64,000 nucleotides of DNA from Rufibacter tibetensis (GCF_001310085.1 NZ_CP012643.1:3517501-3581500), one strand, 5' to 3'. Numbered from the stretch's first letter, positions 24,912 to 33,663 are shown. Program-made: numbers and translations. Notes: generated by a model not told the origin, from the sequence alone.

Positions 24912-25337
24912 ATGAAAAACCCTTTGCTTCCGCTTCTTTCTTTGGTGTTATTAGGGGCTGCCTGTTCGCCTTCGCCCCAAAAGAAGGTAGAGGTATTACA
25001 GCAGGAGGTGTTGGCACTCCATGATTCGGCTATGGCTAAGATGGGAGCTTTGTATTCCAATAGAAAGCAGTTAACCTACCTGCGTGATTCGGTGGTGGTG
25101 CAGGACACTCAGGCCAAACAAAGCCTGGCTACCGGCATCTCCAACCTGGTGCAGGCCGATGAGCAAATGATGCAGTGGATGCGTGCCTACCGGAGCCCTG
25201 AGGGGAAATCGCCGGAGGAAGCCTTGCCTTACTTACAGCAGGAAAAAGATAAGATTGAAAAAGTGCGGGTCAGCATTTCACAGAGCCTACAGACCGCTGA
25301 TTCTTTGAATTCCCTTTACAGTAACCCTTCTAAATGA
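24912..25337 (+). CDS. Lipoprotein with coiled-coil body, first gene of SCO operon
   Basis: From ATG 24912 (MKNPLLPLLSLVLLGAAC) the 141-residue protein has a lipobox LGAAC and then a helical, charged periplasmic body (KKVEVLQQEVLALHDSAMAK, KQSLATGISNLVQADEQMMQ, EKDKIEKVRVSISQSLQTAD). No family is recognised; similar small lipoproteins accompany SCO and cytochrome c genes in Bacteroidota. Its stop overlaps the SCO start (ATGA at 25334), which points to translational coupling and a shared role in periplasmic copper or cytochrome chemistry. That role is inference from context. Confidence 0.7.
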   Translation: MKNPLLPLLSLVLLGAACSPSPQKKVEVLQQEVLALHDSAMAKMGALYSNRKQLTYLRDSVVVQDTQAKQSLATGISNLVQADEQMMQWMRAYRSPEGKSPEEALPYLQQEKDKIEKVRVSISQSLQTADSLNSLYSNPSK

Positions 25338-25984
25338 AACATACCCTTTTAACCCTTTGCCTTGGGGTAGCCCTGGCAACCGCCTGTACCTCACCCCCTG
25401 AAAAAGACCAGTTGCCCATCTTAGGCCCGCGTGAGCCGCAGGTAACCACCGTAGACGGAAAGACCCAGGTTGACACCCTGTATCATTCTATCCCGGATTT
25501 CACGTTCGTGGACCAGGACAGTCAGTTGGTTACCCAGAAAACAGTGGAAAACAAAATCTACGTGGCCGATTTCTTTTTCACCTCCTGCCCCTCCATCTGC
25601 CCCAAAATGAAGAGCCAGATGCTTAGGGTGTATGAGAAATACAAAGACAACCCACGGGTGGCCTTGCTCTCTCATTCCATTGACCCTACCCATGACACCG
25701 TTGCCGTGCTGCGGGATTACGCAGACAGGTTGGGCGTGAAAAGCAAAACCTGGCATTTCCTGACCGGTGACCGTGATACCATCCTGGACATGGCCCAAAA
25801 GCATTATTTTACCAGTGCCATGGTAGACAAGGCTATGCCCGGGGGGTTTGAGCACAGTGGAGCTTTCCTGCTGGTAGATGAGCAGCGGCGACTGAGGGGG
25901 CATTATGACGGTACCAATGCCCAGGACATAGACAAGCTCCTGAAAGACATGGATGTGCTGCTAGCCGAAACCAAGGCTCAATAG
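25334..25984 (+). CDS. SCO1/SenC-family copper chaperone lipoprotein
   Basis: The 216-residue protein has a lipobox at C18 (LATAC), a thioredoxin-like fold, the CPSICP copper-binding pair C85/C89 and the conserved distal His174 (GFEHSG). The DPTHDT segment (about 117-122) is also typical. SCO proteins deliver copper to, or reduce, the CuA site of cytochrome oxidase and act in the periplasm, anchored to the membrane. The flanking lipoprotein and cytochrome c are coupled or only a base or so apart, so the three genes form one operon. Confidence 0.9.
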   Translation: MKHTLLTLCLGVALATACTSPPEKDQLPILGPREPQVTTVDGKTQVDTLYHSIPDFTFVDQDSQLVTQKTVENKIYVADFFFTSCPSICPKMKSQMLRVYEKYKDNPRVALLSHSIDPTHDTVAVLRDYADRLGVKSKTWHFLTGDRDTILDMAQKHYFTSAMVDKAMPGGFEHSGAFLLVDEQRRLRGHYDGTNAQDIDKLLKDMDVLLAETKAQ

Positions 25985-25985
25985 T

Positions 25986-26387
25986 ATGCCTTGGCCTAAA
26001 ATCAGCTTAGGTTTGCTTTTCCTGTTGGCTTTTGCGTTTGCAGGCTGTTTTACAGAAAGAGGCGATGAAGGGGAATTGCTCTACGGCCGTCACTGCGCCA
26101 GTTGCCACCTGGAGAACGGCGAGGGATTGCGTGGGGTCATTCCCCCGTTGGTAAACTCAGACTACTCAGAGAAGAACCGTGATGTGCTGGCTTGTTTGAT
26201 CAGGCAGGGGATTCAAGGATCTATCATAGTAAATGGGAAGGAATACAACCAGGCCATGCCCGGTAACCAGCAGTTGTCTGAGGCAGATCTTACCAACATC
26301 ATCAATTACCTGCATAAAGAGTTTAAATCACCTAAAGAGCGGGTGTCCTTTGGCCAGGTGCGGGAACAGGTCAAGAATTGCCCATAA
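25986..26387 (+). CDS. Class I cytochrome c lipoprotein
   Basis: The 133-residue protein begins with a lipoprotein signal (lipobox FAFAGC, C21). It has one heme-binding CASCH (37-41) and an axial Met92 in QAMPG, then a typical C-terminal helix LTNIINYLHKEF. It is a monoheme periplasmic electron carrier anchored to a membrane. It begins one base after the SCO stop. It may donate electrons to an oxidase whose assembly needs the SCO protein; the oxidase is not in the window. Confidence 0.9.
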   Translation: MPWPKISLGLLFLLAFAFAGCFTERGDEGELLYGRHCASCHLENGEGLRGVIPPLVNSDYSEKNRDVLACLIRQGIQGSIIVNGKEYNQAMPGNQQLSEADLTNIINYLHKEFKSPKERVSFGQVREQVKNCP

Positions 26388-26391
26388 ATAG

Positions 26392-26454
26392 AAACGGTAT
26401 CAAAAAGAAAGAGCAGCCAGGTTTCCTGGCTGCTCTTTCTTTTTGATACCGTTT
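26392..26454. terminator. Perfect 30-bp palindrome terminator
   Basis: The arms 26392-26421 and 26425-26454 are exact complements with a 3-base loop, with internal A and T runs placed so that both strands end in U tracts. It serves the cytochrome c operon and the convergent lipoprotein gene. Confidence 0.85.
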
Positions 26455-26461
26455 GAATAAA

Positions 26462-26477
26462 AGGCTTCTAAAAGCCT
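26462..26477 (-). terminator. Short hairpin past the Thr-Gly lipoprotein
   Basis: AGGCTT (26462-26467) pairs with AAGCCT (26472-26477), 12 bp past the stop codon. Confidence 0.4.
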
Positions 26478-26488
26478 ACTTAATGAGA

Positions 26489-26914
26489 TTAACGACCAGT
26501 GGTTGTTCCACCTGTGGTACCAGTAGTGCCACCTGTTGTTCCAGTAGTACCAGTAGTGGTTCCGGTTGTGCCTGTGGTACCAGTTGTAGTACCTGTGGTT
26601 CCAGTTGTCCCTGTCGTAGTACCAGTTGTTCCGGTAGTGCCACCAGTTGTACCTGTGGTACCAGTGGTTCCTGTGGTGCCGGTTGTACCAGTGGTGGTTC
26701 CGGTAGTAGTACCCATAGTACCCATGGTGTCAGTACCGCTCATGTCAGTGGTGGTGCTGGTGCCATCATCCATGGTGCCGCTGTCAACTGTGGTGTTGTC
26801 AGTAGTGGTACCATTTGCCTGGTCTTCCTGGGAGCCGCTGCCGCCACATGAAGAGAAGGCCATCATTGCCGCAAGAGCGCAAGCTGCACCCCAATTTAAT
26901 CCGTTAATTTTCAT
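26489..26914 (-). CDS. Lipoprotein with long Thr-Gly repeat tail
   Basis: The 141-residue protein starts MKINGLNWGAACALAAMMAF and reaches a lipobox FSSC near residue 23. It then has an acidic Gly/Ser/Asp/Thr stretch, and about 70 residues of (TGT/GTT) units, ending GGTTTGR. The opposite strand is also open throughout because the unit is a GTN-ACC type repeat, but only this strand offers a signal peptide and lipobox. The repeat is flexible and possibly O-glycosylated (Bacteroidota glycosylate Asp-Thr/Ser motifs such as DTM and DMS-type sites here). It probably projects from the cell surface. Tail length may vary by slippage. Confidence 0.65.
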   Translation of the reverse strand: MKINGLNWGAACALAAMMAFSSCGGSGSQEDQANGTTTDNTTVDSGTMDDGTSTTTDMSGTDTMGTMGTTTGTTTGTTGTTGTTGTTGTTGGTTGTTGTTTGTTGTTGTTTGTTGTTGTTTGTTGTTGGTTGTTGGTTTGR

Positions 26915-27212
26915 AGCTAAGTGAAAGGTTAAGTTTGAATATTGATCACATGCATCTTCGTACGAGATTGCAATTTATTTAGTCTGCCTATGTTTAAAGA
27001 AACTCATAAAAATTAAAAAAATACGTATTTGTACTTACCTTTTTGGTAGAGTAAAAACGGAGCCTTTCCGAACAAAAGACAGGCCGGAGAAAAGACGAAG
27101 CCTTTGATTGAGGTAAGTTCCTGTTCAAGAAGATGAGGAACTAAGGAGAAAGTGAATACTAAAATTTGTAGTAATTACTTGTTTTAACAAATTAATACTA
27201 ATAATTTTAGCT

Positions 27213-28316
27213 ATGGAATCTGATGCTTCAAAAGATAGAAAAGGAACCAAACCGTTCCAGGTAAATGACCTTGCCAAAGGAAGGGGAGCACAGTACAACC
27301 CGGCCAATCCCTTCCTGAAAAACGAGTATGTGGTAGAGCACCTGGAGGGGCTTGATGAACCTTGGGAGCAAAAATCTGCCACCCAGTTTTTCAAAGAATT
27401 TCCTAAGTCCATTGTCAATGAAGTGGACTCCCCGGACCTTGGGCTGGTCTATTCCATGAACCCTTACCAAGGGTGCGAGCACGGATGCATTTATTGTTAT
27501 GCCCGCAACACCCATGCGTATTGGGGCTTTGGGGCGGGTTTGGATTTTGAGCAAAAGATCATCGTGAAGCAGAACGCACCGCAGGTTTTACGCACGCAGC
27601 TGGAGCATCCCAAATGGGTGGTTCGGCCCATCATGCTGGCAGGCAACACAGATTGCTACCAACCCGTGGAAGCCAAAGAAAAGATTACCCGCCAACTGCT
27701 GGAGGTGTTGCTGGAGTACCGGCACCCAGTCAGTCTGATTACCAAAAATGCCCTGGTCTTACGCGACCTGGATTTGCTCACCCAACTGCACCAACACCGC
27801 TTGTTGCACGTGAACATTTCCATCACTACCCTTAATGAGCCGCTTCGGCAAAAGCTGGAGCCACGCACCTCCACCGGGGCCAAACGCCTGCAGGTAGTTA
27901 GGACCTTGGCCGAGGCAGGGATACCCGTAAATGTTATGGTGGCACCCATCATTCCTGGGTTAAACGACCATGAAGTACCGGCTATTTTGGAGGCCTCTGC
28001 CAATGCTGGTGCCCTGTCAGCGGCATACACTATTGTTCGGTTGAACGGAGCCATTGGCGAGACCTTTGAGGATTGGGTTTACAAGGCTTATCCAGACCGG
28101 GCAAACAAGGTGCTGGACCAGATAAAAGCTTGCCACGGAGGTACGCTCAATGACAGTAACTATGGAAGAAGAATGACAGGGGAGGGGAGATGGGCCGAAA
28201 CAATTAAAGGTCTTTTTAAAGTTTCAATGAACAAATACTTCAAAGGCCGGTCTATGCCTGCTTATGACCTTACTGCGTTTACGCCCCGGTCTGGAAAGCA
28301 ACTTTCAATGTTTTAG
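27213..28316 (+). CDS. PA0069-family radical SAM protein
   Basis: The 367-residue protein has the cluster motif C88xxxC92xxC95 (YQGCEHGCIYCYARNTH), the spore-photoproduct-lyase-like arrangement MNPYQGCEHGC, a GNTDCYQPVE segment (the usual GxxTDxYQPxE block), SLITKNALVLRDLDLL and a VMVAPIIPGLNDHE region. The family (also Rv2578c-like) is common but its substrate is unknown. Homology to spore photoproduct lyase has led to DNA-repair guesses, not demonstrated. It is a single gene; ATG 27213 gives the usual N-terminus with KGRGAQYNPANPF, a conserved family entry. Confidence 0.9.
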   Translation: MESDASKDRKGTKPFQVNDLAKGRGAQYNPANPFLKNEYVVEHLEGLDEPWEQKSATQFFKEFPKSIVNEVDSPDLGLVYSMNPYQGCEHGCIYCYARNTHAYWGFGAGLDFEQKIIVKQNAPQVLRTQLEHPKWVVRPIMLAGNTDCYQPVEAKEKITRQLLEVLLEYRHPVSLITKNALVLRDLDLLTQLHQHRLLHVNISITTLNEPLRQKLEPRTSTGAKRLQVVRTLAEAGIPVNVMVAPIIPGLNDHEVPAILEASANAGALSAAYTIVRLNGAIGETFEDWVYKAYPDRANKVLDQIKACHGGTLNDSNYGRRMTGEGRWAETIKGLFKVSMNKYFKGRSMPAYDLTAFTPRSGKQLSMF

Positions 28317-28887
28317 CCTATTTGAGCATCCTCTTGGTGCGCCTGAATTATTTTGCTCTTCTGGCATCAGCTGAAGAAAATAGCTGCTCAAGTAAAGGTT
28401 GAGTAGTATAAAGGTAAAAGGCCGGTTTTTAAGGATACGGTAGGTGAGGTGTGACAGCCTGTCAGGGTGTGTTATAAGCCAGATACTGGAAAAACTCTGC
28501 CAAAGAAGGAGGAAAATGGTAAGCTCTTCCGCCTTCTCAAAGAACATCAGAATGGTTCAACTGCAAGAGATTGCCTGCCTTGTCCTGAGATTTGCTTATT
28601 TGCTCCCTCAAACCTTTAAAATGCACGTTCCACGGCTGCAGGCTGTCTAAAGGTAAGAGTAGATAAGTCAAAATAAGTCAATAATGTAAAGGTGGGTAGG
28701 TGATGTACTGCTTTAAGTACCTGTAAGAAATAAGCAGAAGGAAGACTTTATTAGGCAGGAATACGTTTTACTCCTAGTACGAGGCACCAGACATACTGGT
28801 TTCGGGCAGGGCTTTCAAAGAGAGGCCTTGCTGCTTCTTTCTCAAGATAACTTTTTCTAAAAAGGCAGGCTCTTCGTATCTTTAGGC
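28317..28887. other. Intergenic region, no gene seen
   Basis: About 570 bases with short overlapping frames on both strands that lack plausible starts or composition. A TATCTTTA box at 28877 is too close to the next ATG to be a convincing promoter. Confidence 0.4.
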
Positions 28888-30060
28888 ATGGGGAATACCA
28901 ACACCCTTTCTCAATCAAGGACTGTGGCAGGGAAGAAAATCAGGCGAAGCTTCTTGTTTAAACTTATCGTGTTTCTAAACATAGGGGCGGCGGCTTTACT
29001 GATTCTCTCCCATATTTCTTCCTATGTAAACCCGAGCGTTTTCTGGGTGGCTAGCCTTGTGGCCCTGGCTTACCCTGGCCTGTTGTTGGTGAACCTGCTG
29101 TTTATTCTGTACTGGCTCCTGATCAAAAGCAGGGCCTTGTTCATCTCTGTCTTTGCAGTGCTGGTGGGGTTTGACAACCTACGGGGCCAGATCCAAATGA
29201 ACCTTTTTGAAACCCGGGTGCCGGCTAACGCAGAGAAGGTTCGGGTGCTTAGTTTCAATGCCCGTTTGTTTGATTTGTATGACTGGACCGGCCACCCACG
29301 TACCCGAGAAAAAATCTTTAAAATGGTGCAGGAAGAAGCCCCAAACATTCTCTGTTTCCAGGAGTTTTATACCTCATCCAAACCCAACCGCAACAACTTA
29401 GACACGCTGCTAAAACTGCAGAAAGCAACCAACCACCATGTGGCCTATACAGAGACGTTGCGCAACAGCGACCATTGGGGAATTGCCACCTTCAGCACGT
29501 ACCCGGTGGTGCGAAAAGGGAGCATTCTTTTCAATGAGGAAACAAACAACCTATGCATCTTCTCTGACCTGAAAATTGGCGAAGACACCGTGCGGGTGTA
29601 CAACGTGCACTTCCAGTCTAACCGGTTTAAGCGCGAAGACTACGAGTTCCTGGGCAACCCCAATGCCAAGCCTTCCAACGACGAGAAAATCATTGCTTCC
29701 AGAAACATCATCCGGCGGTTGCAGGTAGGAGCGGTGAAGCGTGCGCGGCAGGTAAAAGTGGTGGCAGACCATATTGAAAGCTCTCCTTATCCGGTCATTG
29801 TATGTGGTGACTTCAATGACCCCCCTGCGTCCTTCACGTATAATAAAATTAGCAAAGGCCTGCAGGATGCTTTCGTGGAAAGCGGGTGGGGCTTGGGCAA
29901 TACTTTTAACGGGCTCTTCTCGGTTCTCCGCATTGACTACCTCCTCCATGACCCTAAACTGGTAGGGACAGATTACAAAACCATTCGGCAGAACCTTTCA
30001 GACCACTACGCCATCGTAAGTGATTTGTGGTTGAAGAAGTCTACCGCCAAAGAAGAGTAA
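28888..30060 (+). CDS. Membrane-anchored endonuclease/exonuclease/phosphatase (EEP) family protein
   Basis: The 390-residue protein starts with a basic segment and three hydrophobic helices (about 24-42, 48-72 and 75-95). The EEP domain follows from about residue 115: VRVLSFNARLFD (Asn), ILCFQEFY (catalytic Glu), SDHWGIATFSTYPV, VYNVHFQSN, VIVCGDFNDPP (Asp/Asn) and LSDHYAIVSD (final Asp-His). All metal and catalytic residues are present. The family cleaves phosphodiesters in DNA, RNA, lipids or sugar phosphates; a membrane anchor suggests a periplasmic substrate. Standalone gene. Confidence 0.85.
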   Translation: MGNTNTLSQSRTVAGKKIRRSFLFKLIVFLNIGAAALLILSHISSYVNPSVFWVASLVALAYPGLLLVNLLFILYWLLIKSRALFISVFAVLVGFDNLRGQIQMNLFETRVPANAEKVRVLSFNARLFDLYDWTGHPRTREKIFKMVQEEAPNILCFQEFYTSSKPNRNNLDTLLKLQKATNHHVAYTETLRNSDHWGIATFSTYPVVRKGSILFNEETNNLCIFSDLKIGEDTVRVYNVHFQSNRFKREDYEFLGNPNAKPSNDEKIIASRNIIRRLQVGAVKRARQVKVVADHIESSPYPVIVCGDFNDPPASFTYNKISKGLQDAFVESGWGLGNTFNGLFSVLRIDYLLHDPKLVGTDYKTIRQNLSDHYAIVSDLWLKKSTAKEE

Positions 30061-30466
30061 TAGTATATTCCTGGGAAGTAAGCCCCGAGCTTAATTTTAC
30101 CCTTTCTTGCTATACTGCAAAGCGGTGATTTCCTTTCTTAGGCTTGCAAACGTGCACCACATCCTAGTCGGTTTGAGTGTTTCTCCCGGGAGTTGTTTTA
30201 GAAGTGGGGTATATAAGCGTATCCTCTGTATGAGTTTAACGAGTTAATAAAATTGTTGAGAAGGGATATGAGGAAGTTGCCTCGTTAAAGCGATTACTTC
30301 CTTCAAAGAGGCTTTTGGTTTATCATAGGTGCTCTTTCAATAACAGGTCAAAAAGCCAAGGTTTACCTGGAGTGTAAGATGTCATAAGAGGAAGAGCTAC
30401 CCGCATGAAAAAAGCCCTGCACTTGAGAAGTGCAGGGCTTTTTATTAGTACTTACTTATGATAAGT
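30061..30466. other. Intergenic region with terminator
   Basis: No gene was seen. It ends with the hairpin at 30409-30443, shared by the convergent EEP and CDF genes. Confidence 0.5.
30409..30443. terminator. Bidirectional hairpin terminator
   Basis: A perfect 16-bp stem (30409-30424 with 30428-30443) has a 3-base loop and A/T-rich ends on both sides, between convergent genes. Confidence 0.8.
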
Positions 30467-31462
30467 TTATAAGGAGTGTTTTTCGTCTTCAATGACATTC
30501 TCTAACGACCATTCTACCCTGCTTACAAAGTCGTGTTCACGGACATGGCAATCTGACTTGGTGCAGAGACGGCAACTGTGCGGGGGCAAACAGGGGTCCA
30601 GGTGAACGAAAAGCTCTACAATGTCACCCATTTCTTGGGTAATGATCTCCTGTAACAACTCTACTTCTTTGTGCCCTTCCTGCAGGTTGAAATACCAAGG
30701 CAATGTAAGGTGGCTGTCTATGTGCAGCATGCTGCCGTACTTGATCACCCGCATGTTGTGCAGGTCAATCCAGTTTTCGCGCCGCCTCTGGTTCAGGACC
30801 GTGATGATACGTTCCAGAAGCTGGTGGTCAGCCTCGTCCATGACACCCGAGATGGAATTGCGGACAATGCCGTACCCGGTGTAGGTGATAAAGGAACCGA
30901 ATATAATTGCCACAACTGAGTCTAACCAAAGAATCTGCGTGAAGTAGATGCAGCCCAAGCCAATCACCAGGCCAAGGCTGGTGTATGCATCTGAAAGAAG
31001 GTGCTTGCCATTGGCTATGATAGTAAGGGAGTGGTGTTTGGTGCCTCTGTGTACAAGGTACCTTCCAGCGGCATAGTTCACCACTCCAGCACCTAAGGTT
31101 AACACAATACCCACGTCCATTTTCTGGATGGGCTGGGGGTGGAGCAGGTTGTAAACAGATTTAAAGATGATAGCCACGCCCGCCAGAGTGATAAGGGAGC
31201 CTTCCAGGCCAGAAGAAATGAACTCTATTTTGCCGTGCCCATACGGGTGATCCTGGTCTTTGGGCTTGGCAGCTAAAAAGACGCTGTACAAGGCCACCCC
31301 GCCAGTTACAAAATTGATGATAGACTCCAGCGCATCTGTTAAAATAGCGTTGGAGTTAGTAAGGAAATAAGCTCCAAACTTGACGCTAAGCAGCACCAGG
31401 GCTAGTCCCAGCATTAGGGCCATGATGCGAATAGACTTTACCGCCGGGGAGAGGGTGGACAT
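30467..31462 (-). CDS. Cation diffusion facilitator (CDF) metal transporter
   Basis: The 331-residue inner-membrane protein has six predicted helices in the first 210 residues. Metal-site motifs are NSNAILTDALESIIN in helix 2 and NGKHLLSDAYTSLG in helix 5 (HxxxD), with DHPYGHGKIEFISSGLEG between. The cytoplasmic CDF dimer domain (about 215-290, with MRVIKYGSMLHIDSHLTLPW) is followed by an unusual Cys/His-rich tail, CLPPHSCRLCTKSDCHVREH, that could sense metal. It exports Zn2+, Fe2+, Co2+ or similar by proton antiport; specificity is not readable, though helix 2 lacks the HxxxD of classic zinc exporters. Confidence 0.85.
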   Translation of the reverse strand: MSTLSPAVKSIRIMALMLGLALVLLSVKFGAYFLTNSNAILTDALESIINFVTGGVALYSVFLAAKPKDQDHPYGHGKIEFISSGLEGSLITLAGVAIIFKSVYNLLHPQPIQKMDVGIVLTLGAGVVNYAAGRYLVHRGTKHHSLTIIANGKHLLSDAYTSLGLVIGLGCIYFTQILWLDSVVAIIFGSFITYTGYGIVRNSISGVMDEADHQLLERIITVLNQRRRENWIDLHNMRVIKYGSMLHIDSHLTLPWYFNLQEGHKEVELLQEIITQEMGDIVELFVHLDPCLPPHSCRLCTKSDCHVREHDFVSRVEWSLENVIEDEKHSL

Positions 31463-31875
31463 AGGTAGGTACGCAGGTTATAGGAACTTTCGCCTTACAA
31501 ACAGGAAGTAGGGCAAAAGGGGGTGCAAAAGTACTCTTTTTTTAGCCCACCTATACCAAAAGACAAGAAGAAGTTCTGAAAACCTGGAAGTTTGCAGGAG
31601 GCAATCTGGCAGGAACCCTGCTCCCATGATACGCCGATTACCCGAATACCAGGGTCAGCAACCAGGTTACAAAAGACGCAAGCAGGCCCAGAAAGAAAAA
31701 CAGAAAACCCAGGATTGGATGCATATAGAACCGCGTTAAGTTGAGTAAATGTAAAAATTAAAATTTAATGCAACAAATACATTGAATGTTTCATATACCC
31801 CTATTGTAAGAGCTGTAGCAATACCATAATTTCGTTGCCTATACATAAATTAACAGAATAGATTGTATTTAACTT
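31463..31875. other. Intergenic region with possible microprotein
   Basis: It holds the 28-residue hydrophobic frame at 31638-31724 and the promoter region of the 31876 gene. Nothing else was seen. Confidence 0.4.
31638..31724 (-). CDS. Possible 28-residue single-helix membrane microprotein
   Basis: ATG at 31724 opens a frame MHPILGFLFFFLGLLASFVT followed by WLLTLVFG and TAA at 31638. It is almost entirely a single transmembrane helix, a common look for real bacterial microproteins and for chance AT-rich frames alike. No ribosome site or partner is evident. Reported for checking, not as a firm gene. Confidence 0.3.
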   Translation of the reverse strand: MHPILGFLFFFLGLLASFVTWLLTLVFG

Positions 31876-32067
31876 ATGAACTCTCCGGTGAAAAAGGTAG
31901 TAGCGGGCAAGCCCATTGAGAAGCTTTTAATGAACAGCTCACTACTTCCGGTAGATAACAGTTCCATTAACGACTCTTTAGCCAGGTTGCAAGACCTGCG
32001 TCAGAGATACATCCAGACCCCCCAATCTGGTAAAAACGTATTTAAGTTGCCTCGCTTAAAGAAGTAA
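31876..32067 (+). CDS. Small basic protein, unknown
   Basis: The 63-residue protein is basic, lacks a signal peptide and ends GKNVFKLPRLKK. Segments are KKVVAGKPIEKLLMNSSLLP and SINDSLARLQDLRQRYIQTP. It starts at the first ATG after an AT-rich promoter-like stretch. It has a plausible composition but no recognised family. Its position upstream of the response regulator gene is convergent, so no operon is suggested. Confidence 0.5.
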   Translation: MNSPVKKVVAGKPIEKLLMNSSLLPVDNSSINDSLARLQDLRQRYIQTPQSGKNVFKLPRLKK

Positions 32068-32384
32068 CCCCCCCGCTTCCTGAAGTTGTGGTTTAAAAAG
32101 TTCCTGCCCGGTTAATCTGGTAGAGCTGGAGAAGTGCAAGCTGTAAGTTTCAGCCTCCTTAGTAGCACCTGAAAGTACCTTCTCTAACAGGTCCAAGGTG
32201 AACACTTCATCAGTCCTGAGCCAACTACCACAAGTCCTGTACCTGACCCGGTAAAGGTCATTCCAGCCTGTATTAAGAATTAGAAAGAGCAGGAAAGGCA
32301 AAAAGCAAGACCTCCGTTTGGAGCCTGTTTTCATGAAACAGCGTCCAAACGGAGGTCTTGCTTTTTTATGATTCGTTTAGTATC
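32068..32384. other. Intergenic region with palindrome
   Basis: No gene was seen. It ends with the two-tier palindrome at 32301-32365. Confidence 0.45.
32301..32365. terminator. Two-tier palindrome / terminator
   Basis: A perfect 22-bp outer stem (32301-32322 with 32344-32365) has an inner CTGTTTT..GAAACAG pair. It lies 19 bp past the response-regulator stop and is flanked by A and T runs. Confidence 0.75.
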
Positions 32385-33035
32385 TTAGTCTATCAGACCT
32401 TCTTGAATGGCGTACTTTATCAAGGTGGCTGTATTGCGGGCTTTGGTTTTTTCAATCAAATGCTGGCGATGTGATTCAATAGTACGCTTGCTCGCAAAAA
32501 GTTTATCAGCTATTTCGGCGTTTGTATAGCCTTCTGCAATAAGCTTCAGAACTTCCATTTCGCGTTTAGACAGTTCTGGGTTGTTTTTGGAAGCAGTTGT
32601 ACTTCCGCCACCATCTGGGTTATTCGCTTTGTTTAACAGGTTAAGAGCCACCTCAGAGGAGATAAACGAGTTGTCATTGGCCACCGTTTTAATGGCATGC
32701 ACCAACTCATCTCTGCCGGCGGTTTTAAGCACGTAGCCCATGGCACCCGACGTACGAACTTTGTGTACGTAGCTTTCCTGGTCCAGCATAGTTAGAACCA
32801 GAACCTTTAGGTCTGGGTGTTTCTGCTTAAGGTGTTGCAGGGTTTCAAAACCATCCATCACGGGCATGTTAAGGTCTAACATGATGACATCAGGCGTGAC
32901 AGTTTCCAGAAGCTCCAGAAGTTGTTGGCCATTTTCTGCCTCGCCCACTATTTGGATGGTTCTCTCAGATTTAAGTAAAGACTTCAACCCATCTCTGATC
33001 AATGTATGATCATCTACTAGAATAACCTTTATCAT
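32385..33035 (-). CDS. NarL/FixJ-type response regulator
   Basis: The 216-residue protein has a receiver domain (1-120) with DDH near residue 8, the phospho-acceptor Asp in PDVIMLDLNMPVMDGFE (about residue 54), a switch Thr in VLVLTMLD and Lys in GYVLKTAG. A LuxR-type HTH follows from about 150 (ELSKREMEVLKLIAEGYTNA, then EIADKLFASKRTIESHRQHL). It should be phosphorylated by a HisKA_3-type kinase; the six-PAS kinase at 35857-38943 is the natural candidate. The divergent STAS genes share its upstream region (33036-33306). Targets unknown. Confidence 0.9.
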   Translation of the reverse strand: MIKVILVDDHTLIRDGLKSLLKSERTIQIVGEAENGQQLLELLETVTPDVIMLDLNMPVMDGFETLQHLKQKHPDLKVLVLTMLDQESYVHKVRTSGAMGYVLKTAGRDELVHAIKTVANDNSFISSEVALNLLNKANNPDGGGSTTASKNNPELSKREMEVLKLIAEGYTNAEIADKLFASKRTIESHRQHLIEKTKARNTATLIKYAIQEGLID

Positions 33036-33306
33036 TATTGCTTTAAATAAAGTTAGGGGTTTACGCAGCGTTTAGCTTATATTACTGTAATTGGCGTAGT
33101 GCAAGATAAATTATTTATACGGCTAATTCCGACAAGATAAGCCCTTAATAGCTCTTTTGCAGGGTTTAATCTGAAAACTCAGTATAAATACTGATTGTAA
33201 AAATTTGGTAGTTTTACTCTTTCCAAACGTACCAGTATTTAAGAAATTTAACAGAATTAAATTAGATAAAGAGGTGTCACTTTTATAGAAGGAGCAAAAG
33301 AAACCA

Positions 33307-33663
33307 ATGGAAATTCTTACGCAGGTTACAAATGCAGGGTTACTGGTTTCTTTGAAGGGAGCACTGGATATCCATTCTAATGAAACGGTGAGGCAACAGT
33401 TAAGTATTGTTTTCCAGCGCAATACGCGTTTCCTGCTCCTGGACTTTTCAGGGGTGACAGAGGCCAGTCCGGCGGGGCTTCGCAACCTGCTTCCGTATGT
33501 GCAGCAGATTCAGGAACAGAGAAAAGAATTAGTGATTTTTAACCTGAAAGACAACATTCAGGAGTTAATTACCACCTCAGGATTTGACTCTTTAGTAACC
33601 ATGGTAGATTCTTTAGAAACTGCAATTAAGTATGTAAATAAGAGGAATTTAACAAAGAAATAA
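33307..33663 (+). CDS. STAS-domain protein lacking the phospho-serine
   Basis: The 118-residue protein has the STAS fold: VSLKGALDIHSNETVRQQL, FLLLDFSGVTEASPAGLRNL, VIFNLKDNIQELITTSGFDS. In SpoIIAA/RsbV-type antagonists the loop reads D-S-S/T-G-L with a kinase target Ser. Here the aligned residues are S54-P55-A56-G57-L58, so the acceptor position is Pro. This protein should not be switched by phosphorylation in the usual way. It is divergent from the response regulator and followed after 54 bp by a second STAS gene with the Ser present, so the two may form a pair. Confidence 0.8.
   Translation: MEILTQVTNAGLLVSLKGALDIHSNETVRQQLSIVFQRNTRFLLLDFSGVTEASPAGLRNLLPYVQQIQEQRKELVIFNLKDNIQELITTSGFDSLVTMVDSLETAIKYVNKRNLTKK

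Noticed and set aside
26499..26924. Plus-strand open frame of Val-Pro repeats opposite the Thr-Gly lipoprotein
   Set aside because: It is the mirror of a simple repeat. It lacks a signal peptide or lipobox, while the minus strand has both.
28317..28887. Small overlapping frames between the radical SAM and EEP genes
   Set aside because: Both strands have frames of similar length with no start context, domain or composition to favour either.
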